This document shows positions 1 through 11,011 of a stretch of DNA of 64,000 bases, in pieces. This stretch comes from Talaromyces rugulosus (lineage: Eukaryota > Ascomycota > Eurotiomycetes > Eurotiales > Trichocomaceae). The number at the start of each line of letters is the position of its first letter. Position 1 is the first letter of the stretch. Position numbers and translations under genes: made by a program. The notes under the pieces were generated by a model. That model ran no database searches, was not told the origin of the DNA, and saw only the letters and a list, made by a program, of their open reading frames with translations. The stretch is taken from assembly GCF_013368755.1 (NCBI RefSeq), contig NC_049561.1, positions 4,030,001 through 4,094,000 on the forward strand, read 5' to 3'.

Positions 1-702
1 GGACAGTCCAACTATGCCTCTGGAAATACGTATCAAGATGCATTGGCACGATATCGTCGTGCCCGTGGCCTAAGCGCGGTATCAGTAGACCTCGGGGGCA
101 TGTTTTCGGATGGCTACATATCAGAAAATGAGGAGGTGGCTGAGCGAATTTTTTCTCCAGGATATTACACGCCGCTTTACCGAAACGATCTATTTGCATT
201 GTTGGGTAATCTCTGCCGTCCTAATGCACAATACGATGCACAAGTGCTTTTCGGTCTCACTAGACCGGCACACCTCTCTTCGGGCGAATTCAAGACTTAT
301 TCCAATGGTGTTCTCGCTCCTCCTCTTTTCAGCGCGATGTGGAACAATCACGGAGTATCGGATATCAACTCATCAGCCACTGCTTCGGCCCAGGTAGCCC
401 TTGACTTTCAGTCTAAATTTATCCAAGCTCAAACCGAGGTGGAAGCCGGTGAGGTCGTGGCGCAAGCGACCATTCGTAAACTGCAAAGCATCCTACCCAA
501 TATGGAAAAGGCGGAGATATGGAAGCCCATGTTGACATATGGCGTGGATTCTCTCGTGGCGGTCGAGTTGAGGAACTGGTATTCGAAAGAATTCCGTGCG
601 CAGGTCACAGCTTTTGATATTATGGGAGGGGAGAGTTTTATGGGGTTGGGGACTAGAATTGCCATGCTGAGTGAACTACGGAAGAGCAAAGATTCATCAT
701 AG
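1..702 (+). CDS. Highly reducing polyketide synthase, C-terminal end (partial)
   Basis: Only the last 233 codons are in the window; the gene enters open from the left edge in frame 1. The first ~35 residues are the end of a ketoreductase domain (the GQSNYASGNTYQDALARYRR stretch followed by a VDLGGM segment). After a linker comes an acyl-carrier domain whose phosphopantetheine serine sits in GVDSLVAVELRNW at about codons 182-194. The protein stops about 40 residues after this motif with no thioesterase or reductase release domain, which is usual for fungal highly reducing synthases that need a partner for product release. What is seen: KR end plus ACP. What is inferred: the rest (KS-AT-DH-MT-ER) lies to the left of the window. 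The product is unknown. No obvious tailoring gene follows on the same strand until 5.2 kb. Confidence 0.9.
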   Translation, partial: GQSNYASGNTYQDALARYRRARGLSAVSVDLGGMFSDGYISENEEVAERIFSPGYYTPLYRNDLFALLGNLCRPNAQYDAQVLFGLTRPAHLSSGEFKTYSNGVLAPPLFSAMWNNHGVSDINSSATASAQVALDFQSKFIQAQTEVEAGEVVAQATIRKLQSILPNMEKAEIWKPMLTYGVDSLVAVELRNWYSKEFRAQVTAFDIMGGESFMGLGTRIAMLSELRKSKDSS

Positions 703-1511
703 CACTATTGTTTCTAATTGAATATTAATTAAATATTTGGGTTAAGTCATGTCCACGTAGACAAGGCTACATGTACATACTACATGGTTGTCAACGGGTT
801 ATCCGACGGGATATGTCGCTGGTAGCAACATTGGATGAAGCACGGAAACCGACCTGCAGTTAGTACATAAACCGAGCTTACAAACAGTATCAATTATAAT
901 TATAGATATAACATTGAATAAAACGGTAAGCAAGGTAATGCATTGATAGCGCAGAATACATACCGGTCCAGAATGTTACATGTCAACTGGTACTGACACA
1001 GAGTATACTTGTATGTTGGCCAACGTTTGATTACAACTTTCAATGTTGCTGGCAACGGTGCGCTTCTCTTTCATCTTAGTTTAGTTTCCATAAGCCTCTC
1101 GAATTGACGTTTATTTCTGTCATACTCTCTATACTGGTCGCTGCGTGTTTCCTCAATCGGCCTAGTGTGGTGCTGACTGCTGAAGTCCCCAAAAGAGGCT
1201 AAGAGATAATGCTTATTATAGACTAGCTAGCCACTTTCAGGTGTCCAGCCTTGGTTTCACCGTTACATCGGTACGATCACCTAATAATAATAGGTCCGAT
1301 CGCGTCTGATTTTCAGGAACTGGTATGGATAAGGAAAAATAAGCTCGGGATAAGGTATGAGCCATGTCATTAGTGTGACGACAATACACATCACCAACAG
1401 ATATCGGTATGAAGGTGGTAGAAAACTTGAAATAAGTATATGTACCAGTGATACTCTATATACGCACACTATTTTTTTTAATACTATATACAACTAGATG
1501 CGTAATTGAAA
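703..1511. other. Intergenic, no gene seen
   Basis: This is the 3' side of both the polyketide synthase and the convergent GH76 gene. It holds only short unconvincing reading frames. I see no RNA gene or repeat here. Confidence 0.6.
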
Positions 1512-2763
1512 CTATTGAGAAATAGCCAAGGCAGCGTTCAGAGCATCCAAAGCTGCGCCCTGCGTGACGGCATCGGCAGTGTCGTAGGGGCCAGCCCAGT
1601 CCTCGCCAAGGAGGCAAGATGAACCAGAGTCGGACTGCGTAAAGTCAAGGTCATTGTTCCAGATGCTCTGGGCGTTGGTGAGGAGGAAGTTCTTCCAGTT
1701 GTCCTGGGGGTAGGCCAACTGCAGCTTGCGGAGTCCGCGAACGTACGGTCCCTTGAACATGGCAGCGGTGTCATCACAGCTGTCGCTGGTGTCGCATCCA
1801 TCGTGCAGGATTCCGTTGGAGTCGGTGACTGACGAGCCGGCGGTGCTCGAAGCATTGGCAAGCGCAGCAGCTTGTTCCAAGATGGTCTGGTTGCCAGTTG
1901 CCTTGTACAGCTCGGCGGCGGCGCCGAGGATAACACCCTGGTTGTAGGTGAATTTGGCGCCAGTTGGAGCACAGTTGTTGTCCTTGTCGACACCGTCAGA
2001 GACCATGTTGTCACTGCCAACAAGACCGACGCTGAAGAACCAGTCCCAACCCTGCTGTGCGTGGGCGAGATAATCCCCGGCCTGGTCCGAACCCACGCGG
2101 GCAGCGATACCAGCAGCCAACTCGATGTAGAGCCCTAAACGTTAGGATTGGATTAGTCAAGGTTCAAACCCCAAGACAGACTGAACTTACCGTTGGAGAT
2201 AGCGGCCACGTAGGTCTGATCCTTGCTCCACCAGATACCTCCACAAGGAGTGCCGAGTCCCCCAACTATATCATTGTAAATGGTGATGGCGGCGTTCAGG
2301 TATGTCTGGTCCTGAGTGACATCGTACACGTCCAGCCAGGCGTTTCCCCACCAACCCTCATCGTCATAGTAGTCGTTTAAAAAGTTGGCATAGTTTCCGT
2401 ATCCGGTAGCAGTGTTCAAGGTGTTGCTAAAGACGTCGTTATGCTCAGAATAGTAGTCGGAGTTGAGAGAAGTCAGAGTCGCCAGCGCGCTCAAGAAATT
2501 GCCCGATTGCCACCAGAGATCTTTCCCCCAGAGACCGGTGTCTCCGGATTGGTAGTACGCCATCAGGGCATCACTGTAAAGATACAATCTTGTTAGCTTC
2601 ATATTATCTCACTTCGAGGGAGTCGGGTTAACACGCACGCAGCACAGATGGCATTGTCCGTGTAATCAGAAGCATCGCGCTTTGCCATCTTGGCGACAGG
2701 GCTGGCAGCAACGAGGCTGGGAGCTAGAAGGGCGAGCCCTGCTTGCTTCAAGGTCGACCGCAT
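1512..2763 (-). CDS. Secreted GH76 alpha-1,6-mannanase (Dfg5/Dcw1-like)
   Basis: Predicted complement join of 1512..2134, 2191..2573 and 2639..2763, giving 376 residues. Both introns have clean GT/AG borders and restore the frame (..CAAD.., ..SNGLYIEL..). The N-terminus is a signal peptide (RSTLKQ then a hydrophobic run ending in VAASP). The GH76 catalytic aspartate pair is visible in the YYDDEGWWGNAWL segment, followed by other family blocks (GGIWW, YNQGVILGAAAELY). GH76 enzymes cleave or transfer alpha-1,6-mannan and in fungi help attach GPI proteins to the wall. Unlike Dfg5/Dcw1 it ends shortly after the catalytic domain with no hydrophobic GPI-addition tail, so I infer a freely secreted enzyme. 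A TATA-like sequence lies about 95 bp upstream of the start. Confidence 0.9.
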
Positions 2764-2853
2764 GATGAGGAAGTTCTCTAGTAGTTTTGAGATGGAGTTG
2801 GCTTAAATCCAGAGAGTACAATGTTTACAGCTAGAATTAGGGCGGCAACCTTC

Positions 2854-2860
2854 TTATATA
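2854..2860 (-). promoter_or_regulatory. TATA-like box of the GH76 gene
   Basis: On the minus strand it reads TATATAAG, about 95 bp before the GH76 start codon. That is a usual distance for a fungal core promoter. Confidence 0.4.
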
Positions 2861-4900
2861 CATTTGGGGTAGGACTAAACGGTCATTAGTCCGTCTCTAA
2901 ATATGTATGGTCATGGCCGAAACAGAGCGCCAAAAATCGGTCATCAGCTAGCAGTCCAGTGTCATGCAGCCTGTCCGGCCTGAATCCAAATGTAGTACTA
3001 TTAAAAATATGGAAAGCCATTCGTGTGGCTAGTCATCGACTAATGGTAGTGCTCCAGCTTTTAGACTACGGCTGATCACAAAACAAAACCGAACTAAAAA
3101 TAATTAGGCTTTCATCAAGTCGGCCCCTGGCACGACGTACCTTTTAAGCCGGAACAGTTATTACGTGAGATTCTGACTGATTCTAGATGAGAATTGTCGT
3201 AAGTTTTCCACTTATCAAAACCTGGTCCGTCACAAAAAATAAATAAAAATAAAAAAAGCAAAAAAGAAAGAAGAAAAAGAAGAAAAGGAGACAGAGAGAG
3301 AAATAAATAAAATACGGACCGTGTAGGTTACACCAAACCTGGCTCAGCCTCTATACGGAGACTTAAATACAAACCACGTGAGGACCTTATACACATTTGG
3401 GCGAAAATACGACGCTGACAGTATATTTCCGAAACCGGATAGTCATGCGAATCGATGTTTAAATCTAAAATTGACACTACGACAGCTCTGGGCTGAGGTT
3501 GTACAGATTGTGACTGATCGGAGACTTACAGTATGCACTAAGAACGACTAACACATACTAGTGAGCTTGTGCCGACCCATTTAACGGAGTACTGGGCCAT
3601 ACGAATAGGTTTCCTTATTCAAGTTTGGTCTCTGAGGCGCGACTGCCGAGTACCGAGTCGGAGAGTATTAACTCAGTGTTGAGTGAACTACTGCTACTTG
3701 TATATTTGAGGTGATTTACTGCCGATACTATTCATAATTATGGGTACGAATTGTAGGAATTAACATTGATATTTTAGACGATCAAGAGGGCCAAACATAG
3801 GGTTAAAGGTTAGACCTGCTGATCGAACGATTGAGTTTGAGCGACAAAAGCTTCGCCTTGGTGATTCGTGATCCTAATCACTTTTTTTCGTTACTTGTAT
3901 CAGCTTTGTATGCGTGTTTAGTCTAGAGTACCAAGACCAAGCATTGCCGGTGATTCCCCGACGAGTCTACTTGAAGCTATTCGTACGACATACACAGAGT
4001 AGCACTAGAGGTGTAGCTTCACAGATTGATATTATTACTGGCACTATCACTGTTCTGCAGAGCGTGCGTTGGAACAGGATTGGAATCATCTTTCACCAAG
4101 GACATCGCGCTCGGAAATAAATCGGAGGTATTGTACGAAGTTGCATGAGATGTTGCATCGGTATACAATAGTCTGACACCCCACACGTGCAGTGTTTTAA
4201 AGTACGGAGTTTGTCGACGATATACGAAGCATTACGAAACAAGGTTAATCGCGAAGGATCAGAAAGGTCTTGCGAAGATCTTATGGGCACGTGCTAAGTT
4301 TATTATTGTACTATTTGAAGCTTTTCATAGTTTGCTGATGCCATCTCCTGTGTACCCAGCTATTATTTAAGATGTTATGTGGCTCTAGCCATCGAATTGC
4401 CGCGAATCATACAATCCAGGTCAACAGAACGGAAAGAAACCCATTCACTGATTAAATTCCATTGCACAGTAACATCGAACAGTCTCTCGCATATACGTAC
4501 CTTGGCCGATACTGAAATGCCCGCTCTGGTCCACAAAGAAACTTTAAAGAATCTCGATATCGCTTGTATTGTTCCGGATGGACCGATCTTTAGAGGGGCA
4601 GATGGTGGGCCTTGCACGCATACGTTTCATGCATAGGAACGCCTTATCTTAAAGTTGTGGTTTCTTCAAGCATTATTTTATTGTATTATTATTATACCTT
4701 AATAATTTTGAACAAAAATCAATTTCTTTTAGTAATTATCAAGTAAATATAAACTATTACCTACTACCATTTTCTAACCTGATACTTTACACTTGAAAAT
4801 AGATTATTATAAAAATTTTTATATGATTTTAAAGGGCTTTCCCTATTTCAAGAAGAAGAATGTCAGTTTTGCTTATAATTAATGATAAAATCTGCTTCGA

Positions 4901-4924
4901 AAAAAAAAAAAAAAAAAAAAAAAA
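4901..4924. repeat. Poly-A mononucleotide run
   Basis: An uninterrupted run of about 24 adenines stands in an AT-rich intergenic region. It could mark an old retroposed 3' end, but no element body is recognisable next to it. Confidence 0.8.
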
Positions 4925-5163
4925 GCCATTTTTGTATGGTTTACCGGCAGAATCCTGCATCGGGGAAGCGGTCTGAGGAACTGAGGTAGTAGTAATAAGC
5001 GCGGGGCCAGGGATAATTGTGAATCATAACGCTTGCGCAGAACTATCAATTGGTCGCGTGCTTGGCGTTGATGAGGCCGATTGGACAAATACTGCTCTTT
5101 CGGGTCTTATACATGTAGAAAAAACATTGAAACAACGGGTACATACGCAAACAGAGACTGAAA

Positions 5164-6646
5164 ATGGCGACTCCTCCGCCACCTCCTCCTGGCGAGCTGT
5201 CCAAACGCATGGGCACAACTGTCAAGATATTTCTCCCCATTGCCGCTGCTCTCGCTTCTCGAGGCAAGATAAATCCGGGCGATATAAACCTGAGCGATGG
5301 CGAAAATAGTCTGATGAAGACGAAAATGGTTGATCTGTGCAGAGATGCCATGAACCAAAGCATAACAGAAGATGTGAGCAACTCTGACAAATAAACATCT
5401 AAAACGGATTGAAAAGTAGTCATGCTTAGATGCTAATTTACAGACATTCGCAAACCCGATAGGTTTCGTCGGCGACGAGCCTATGAAAGAGGCGCTGGCG
5501 CAGTATTTCACAACCTATTTCCATCCGACGATTCCAGTCACGGCGGATCATATCGTCCCCACAGCTGGTTCTGGAACTGCTCTAGATGCGCTGTTCTTTA
5601 CGTTATGCGATTCTGGAGATAGTATTCTCTGTCCGGTGCCGGGATGGTGTATGTTTTTTTAATCTTCTACTACCATGACTACAATGTTGATTTATGGCAG
5701 GGGGCTACGGTCCATACTCTCGATTCCATGCAGAAGCAAACTTAATCCCTGCTCTGGTCAAGCCATCATCACCATCGTGGCCGACGGATAGCCTTTCGTC
5801 TGCTATTATCCCTGCCCTTGAAGAGGCATACAACTCAGCCCCGGACCCTACACGAATCAAAGCCGTGATCACGTCAAACCCAAACAATCCCCTAATGAAA
5901 TGCTGGCCCAAGGACGTCGTGCGGCAAATGATGGACTTTTGCCAACAGCGCAATCTGCACTACATCTCTGATGAAGTGTTTGCCAACACCGTTTTTGATC
6001 CCGATGCGGAACAATTCGTGTCTGCTCTCTCGCTACTGAAGAATCCCGATACGGAAGATAGTGACGAAGGGAAGAGCATCATCGAGCCGAGCAGGGTGCA
6101 TGTTGTGTGGAGTACTACCAAAGACTTTGGGGCTTGTGGTGTTCGATCGGTATGTTTCTTTGAAAAGCCCAACCTTGAAATCATTTTTCTAATAAGTCTT
6201 AGGGCTGTGTCCTTTCATATCATCCTCTGGTTCGTGCCGGGGTTTCATTTGCTTCTCCATGGCAGGTCTCTACTCTAACCGCTCATTTCACATCTTCCTT
6301 ACTCACATCGCCATCTACGCCCGCTCTTTTGTCTTCGGTGCGCTCCCAGTTAGCTACATCGTACAAAGTCTACCGTCAAGTTCTCTCTGCCCCGGAGTTA
6401 TCCGGAAGAATCGAGCTTCTTTCGACAAGTGCAGGTCTGTGGGCTCTCGCCCTGGTCACTTTGAAAGCAGACGAGAAAGTGCAAGATATTATTGCCAATG
6501 GGAAGAAAAAGGGCGCCATAGTTGGCGCAGCAAACGGGTTTGAAGCATTTTTGCAACCGGGGCAAGCCATGATCATGATTACGATTGCTTTGCCAGACGA
6601 TGTGCTCAAAGAGGGACTGGAGAGGTTCAAGGCGAGCTTGCTGTAG
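5164..6646 (+). CDS. PLP-dependent aminotransferase, ACC-synthase-like
   Basis: Predicted join of 5164..5373, 5444..5648, 5701..6149 and 6203..6646, giving 435 residues, normal for class I/II aminotransferases. The order of motifs fits the fold: LSKRM near the N-terminus, TAGSGTALDALF (cofactor phosphate loop), TSNPNNPL, HYISDEVF, and the Schiff-base lysine in WSTTKDFGACGVRSG. Fungal members of this group resemble plant 1-aminocyclopropane-1-carboxylate synthase, but most probably act as transaminases or C-S/C-C lyases, often in secondary metabolism. One oddity is that the usual Tyr of the DEIY motif, which contacts the PLP ring oxygen, is Phe here (DEVF). The start is the first ATG in frame and gives a Pro-rich leader. 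The substrate cannot be read from sequence. Confidence 0.85.
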
Positions 6647-7681
6647 TAGACTGACGGCAACAACATTATGATTGAAAGGTTTCGGATGCATTCATAAGAT
6701 GGCCGCTATTCCCGAATACCCATAGTCTGGGGCCTTATCAAACTGTCTGTATACACCATGCAACATGTGTGGGAATAGTTTGTTGGGCATTACGAGACCA
6801 GTTATTGCTTTCTAGATATCTTAGCATTACTTTGGCATTTTAATGACATGACTATCGCCATGTAAAGAGAAAACTCCGTAAAGCAAACTAGCCATCGCTC
6901 CGGCTTCGAAAATTTTCTTTCTCCCCGAGAATCTAAACAATTTATGTGTAAAACAAATAGATTGGAAATTGATCTGTCGGTAAGCCCGGTAGACACATTA
7001 ATTACGAGATGATCTTACTAAATCGGCCTTTTTTTGCGGTTGACAAGTGCCAGCGTTGCAGCACTAATGGTTATAGTGGAGACGCAGCTTAAATAATGTA
7101 TGTGCACACGAAGATTTAGACAGACCTAGACTGAACTGAAGGCCAATAGAGATGCTAACAAACAGCACGAGATCGCCTACAGCTACTCGGGACGAAGCCC
7201 GAATAGTAGGCCGATCCAGTCGTAGCTGCCCTTAATTAATCGGTCGCATGCAACTGGCCGGATTTTGACTAGGTGGGTCAGTAGGGGTTAATTTTATATT
7301 TGTGGTTCGCTGGATGCTGCTTTCTACTCCGTACATTGTATGTGAGACATGTTGACTACGTTGTTTTTGATGATGATCGTCGCTCGCTGAGCTCGAGACT
7401 GGCCTCTCGTGCATGACCTGGCGTATTTCATTGGAGATGGAGCCCTCATCTTGCAATTCCAGAAGGTAGTTGCGTGTACAACACGAGCTGCATGCCGGAC
7501 AATACTTGTATTAGTTGATCTCTGGTGCGGGGTTCACACGAGAATTAAAATGAGAGAGTGAGAGAAAGCGGGAGGAGAAAGTACAGAAATTCTGTATAAA
7601 TAGAATGCTCGGGTTCTATTGACAATTCTTGTTGTAGTTGACAAAGCTCAAGATATCATACCTAAATAGGAAATAATCGCA
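6647..7681. other. Intergenic, upstream region of the phosphoesterase gene
   Basis: No gene is seen. The right end carries the TATA-like box of the next gene. Nothing else stands out. Confidence 0.5.
7595..7602 (+). promoter_or_regulatory. TATA box of the phosphoesterase gene
   Basis: The sequence TATAAATA lies 80 bp before the start codon at 7682, an ordinary core-promoter distance. Confidence 0.5.
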
Positions 7682-9097
7682 ATGAAGTCCTCTGCTCTCG
7701 TAGGTCTTTTGGCCTTTGCTGCTGCAGCCTCTGCGGTTCCCACCAAGCGGAAGCAGCCCGGCTCAACTGCTTCGATTCAAAACTTCAAAGACAAAATCAA
7801 GAATGTGGTGGTGCTGGTGATGGAGAACCGTTCATTTGACAACCTCCTCGGCGGCCAGACAACCAAGGGCCTGGAGAATCCGATCAACAGTGGACCGTAC
7901 TGCAATCCATACAACGTGAGCGACTCGTCCGAAGGCAGCGTCTGCAGCGCAGCCAAGGACTACGACTCTATCGCCGACGACCCGGACCATGCAGTTTATG
8001 GAAACAACTTCGAGTTCTACGGAACCTTTTTGCCGGACGAGTCGCTCATCCAGAGCAGCAAACTGACCCCAAGTCAGAGTGGCTTTGTCCATGAGCAACT
8101 CCGGCTGTATAGTTCTGATGCTAACCGCACCGAGCTGGCCACGCAAGTGATGAACTACTACACCGAGGATCAGGTCCCGGTAATCACCACTCTGGTGCAG
8201 AACTTCCTGACCTTCAATCACTGGCACTCGGATGTGCCTGGGGTAAGCCGTTGCTCTCTAACCCATTGGTAGATAAATATGAGACTTACATGTGTTGAAC
8301 AGCCCACTAATCCGAACCGCGCTGCTCTCGTCTCCGGCACCACGTATGGCCACGGCACCAACGATGCCACTTTCGGTGAACATGGCTTCCCACAGATTTC
8401 CATCTGGGAGGCCCTGAATAAGACCGGTACTACGTGGCTCAACTACTGGGACACTGACGGCGGAACCGGCCCTGATGCCGGATACTTCAACTGGACCTAC
8501 AACACCGGCAACCAGGACAAGATCGTCGACTTGGAAAACTTCTACACCGACGCTGCTGCCGGCACGCTGCCCGAGTTTTCCTACATCAACCCCTCTTGCT
8601 GCGGCGTTGGGACCAACTCCATGCACCCTACCGGCCTCGTCTCGGATGGCGAGGCCCTGATCCGTCGTGTATACGACGCTGCCCGCGCCGGCCCTCAGTG
8701 GAAAAACACACTGTTCGTGATCACATTTGACGAGACCGGTGGCTTCCACGACCATGTCCCCCCGCCGCTCGCCCCTCGTCCTGATAACTTGACATACACC
8801 GCTGCCACCCCGACCGGCGAGAACTACACTTTTACCTTTAACCGTCTGGGTGGCCGGATTCCGACTTTGCTCATATCCGACTGGGTTGGTGAAGGCTCTG
8901 TCGAGCAAAAGGGCACCAACACAGATGGCGACACGGTCTCTTACTCAGCCAGCTCTCTTCTTCGCACTCTGGGTTATCTGTGGGACTTTGAGCCGTTTAC
9001 CCCGCGTGTTGAGAAGGCTGCTTCTTTTGACCATTTGATCCAGACAACGCCGCGCAATGGTACCCCCACTGCCTTGCCGAGTGCGACCCCTTTTTGA
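7682..9097 (+). CDS. Secreted phosphoesterase (phospholipase C / acid phosphatase family)
   Basis: Predicted join of 7682..8242 and 8303..9097, giving 451 residues. A clear signal peptide (KSSALVGLLAFAAAASA) is followed by a possible dibasic processing site (KRK). The family signature VVVLVMENRSFDNLLG at about residues 40-55 holds the metal-binding and nucleophile region of the phosphoesterase superfamily (Pfam PF04185), shared by bacterial phosphatidylcholine-specific phospholipase C and fungal acid phosphatases. Further conserved blocks are FNHWHSDVPG, TYGHGTNDATFGEHG and VITFDETGGFHDHVPPP. The second exon resumes exactly in frame at PTNPNRAALVSG. It probably acts outside the cell, on phospholipid head groups or phosphate esters. 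Substrate choice within the family cannot be decided here. Confidence 0.9.
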
Positions 9098-9233
9098 AAA
9101 GGTTTTATAGTTAACTTGGAACTGCTTATACGTTCCGAAGCTAATTGAATTGATTCATCTCAAGCTGGTAATCTACCCAAGTAAGCAATGCATCAAGTGC
9201 ATGTAGATAAGTATTAAAAAAAAGGGTTTGTCA

Positions 9234-10287
9234 TCATAATTTTGAATAGTCTTCCCCAATGGTCATCTTGCTCGTCTTTGTTCGGGTCATATCCGACATG
9301 GCGGAAACATGCTTGCTCAGCGCGACCAGGTCGCCATTCTCGTCCAGCACACGCACGTCGGTATCGAAGCGTCCATTGTGAATGCTGTGGCACAGGATCT
9401 CGAGAAACAGCCACTCGGCGTTGTTGGGGTTTTTCTTGATTTCGATCGACATGCACAGCGTCGGAAACACGTATTTGCTGGCGTCGGCCATGGTGGGATC
9501 GAAGTTTAGGGGGGCGGGGAGAAACTGTACGCAATCGATTAGCTCGGAAGACAGGTGGTTTTTTTGTTAGCAAGGTAGAAACCAACGTTGTCGCAAACGC
9601 TCCCCAGGCTGATCACATCCAGATTCTGGTTCGGGTCTGTCCATCTGACCCATTTCTCCTTCACGTTCAGCATCCCGTTGCGACTGAGGAACTGGGTGCG
9701 CGCGCCCTTGCGCTTGAGCACGCGCATCTTGGTCGTGACCGGCATGATCTTGGTGAGTAGCGGACCATGCTCAAACACGTCGCAGTCGCGCTCGCGGTGT
9801 GGCAGCTCGTCGCGCGGGACAGACGTCGGCGGCACGGCGATGGACGCGCCCTCCTCGGTGGCCAGGTTGCCTTGGATCAGCGTGGCGGCGGTGCACAGCT
9901 TGCCAGCAGGATCGCGCAGTTTGACTTCGACGGTCGAATATCGCCTTGCATGGCTGAGCTCGACGACACTGAGGACGACGCGGCCGCGCGGGGCTGGCTG
10001 CACGAACTGGACGTGGACGTTGATCGGGTCGGGCTGAGGGCGATCAGGGTATTTGGCAGCGGAATACGCGCGCGCAGTGGCGAAGATCAGGCTGACGGTG
10101 TAGCCTCCATGAGCGTGCCTTGAGGCCTTTACAGTCAGCTGCGATGCCTATCATTGTTGAAGAGGAGAGAGAAGACTGACAGTCCGCCGCACCAATCCCA
10201 AGGAACGTTCGCGTCGAACTCGTTGTCGCTGCCTGCGACCGGCGTCACCTGCGTCGCCTGGGCAAACGAGCTCGTTTGGCGTGCCAT
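9234..10287 (-). CDS. Thioesterase-like protein (double hot-dog, acyl-CoA thioesterase type)
   Basis: Predicted complement join of 9234..9524, 9587..10118 and 10181..10287, giving 309 residues. The first splice gives WDWCGGLHAHGGYTVSLIF, which matches the conserved start of the fungal thioesterase-like superfamily (typically a W-x-I/V-G..PHGGY pattern), and the second gives SVCDNFLPAPLNFDP. The length fits two fused hot-dog domains. Members hydrolyse acyl-CoA or act on polyketide/fatty acyl thioesters. The first intron donor (GTCAGT) and the second (GTTGGT) are non-consensus after the GT, so exact borders are less certain than the frame. It lies divergent from the dioxygenase gene at 11.0 kb with about 720 bp between. 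Confidence 0.85.
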
Positions 10288-11011
10288 GGCGACATGTAAA
10301 CAGTCTGTTAATCGACTCTGGTGATGCGTTTGTAGACGAAGGCGCCTTTATGCTGTTTCCTCGGTCCTGATCGGTTGCACATGCGCGCGGGCTACTACTG
10401 CAACATCCCTGTCAAGCGTCACTGCCTGGCGTGCTGGTTGGTGGATGCAGCCTGCAGTGTGCACTGTACAACCTGCAGCCAGCGTCGCAGTCATCACCAT
10501 CTGCGAGTCTGGAGGGGGTGCAACAGCGCTTTCAGCGTGTTTTTGGGCGTGTTTGCAAGAAGAAAGAAAGAAAGAAGCTGAGCCGAGGGAGGAGGTCCTT
10601 CCTTCCCCTTCCATACGCAGCGCTAGGGTTAGGGTTAGGGTATCCCGCACTCGTGCAGTAGTTATCGATCAGTTCTCCCAATGTTCTCTTTCGGTTGGCG
10701 TTCTCGGAATTTTCTTTCCTTATCGTTTTGTTCTATTTGTTTATTCGATTTCAATTACCGGCCTGCGATCGACATGAACGCCTCGTGCGGGGAAAAGTGG
10801 GATGCGAGACATCTCCGCACGCTGCCCCAGGGCTTCTGATGACAGAAGAGGATATCAGGGCTCTGTGATTGCTTGATTGCTCTGCTTAGTTGTTCGGTGC
10901 AAATGCTAGCAATCTCTTATTCACCGTGGCTCAGTAGCCGATCCAAGGTATAATAACCTTTGCTACAAACCTTTCTGTCTTATACGTACTCGTCCACTGT
11001 TCATCTCCAAA
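10288..11011. other. Shared upstream region with an interstitial telomere-type repeat
   Basis: This 724-bp region separates the divergent thioesterase and dioxygenase genes. It contains the telomere-like repeat listed separately and a GAAA-rich stretch at about 10557-10575. No reading frame here is convincing. Confidence 0.5.
10624..10640 (+). repeat. Interstitial telomere-type repeat (TAGGGTTAGGGTTAGGG)
   Basis: Nearly three tandem copies of TTAGGG, the telomere unit of most filamentous fungi, sit between two divergent genes about 340 bp upstream of the thioesterase start. The array is too short to be a chromosome end. It could be a site for a TTAGGG-binding factor (Tbf1/Teb1-type) or a repair scar. 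Confidence 0.85.

Larger units (their letters stand above)
2764..5163. other. 2.4-kb gene-poor region with polypurine and poly-A tracts
   Basis: No gene is supported. An A/G-only tract rich in AAAT and GAAA runs at about 3237-3316, an AT-rich stretch at about 4670-4890, and a run of 24 A at about 4901-4924. The short frame at 4379-4636 has no domain that I recognise. The region may be a 5' control region for the GH76 gene plus decayed sequence. Confidence 0.5.

Noticed and set aside
2155..2175. tRNA B-box-like GGTTCAAACCC
   Set aside because: It lies inside an intron of the GH76 gene. The flanks do not form a T-arm or acceptor stem and no A-box is present.
4379..4636. 85-codon frame in the gene-poor region
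   Set aside because: No domain recognised, no supported exons nearby. Not enough evidence for a gene.
4901..4924. Poly-A run as the tail of a retroposon
   Set aside because: No element body or target-site duplication could be recognised around it.
8258..8908. 216-codon open frame antisense to the phosphoesterase
   Set aside because: A shadow of the GC-rich coding sequence. It has no domain and no promoter signal.
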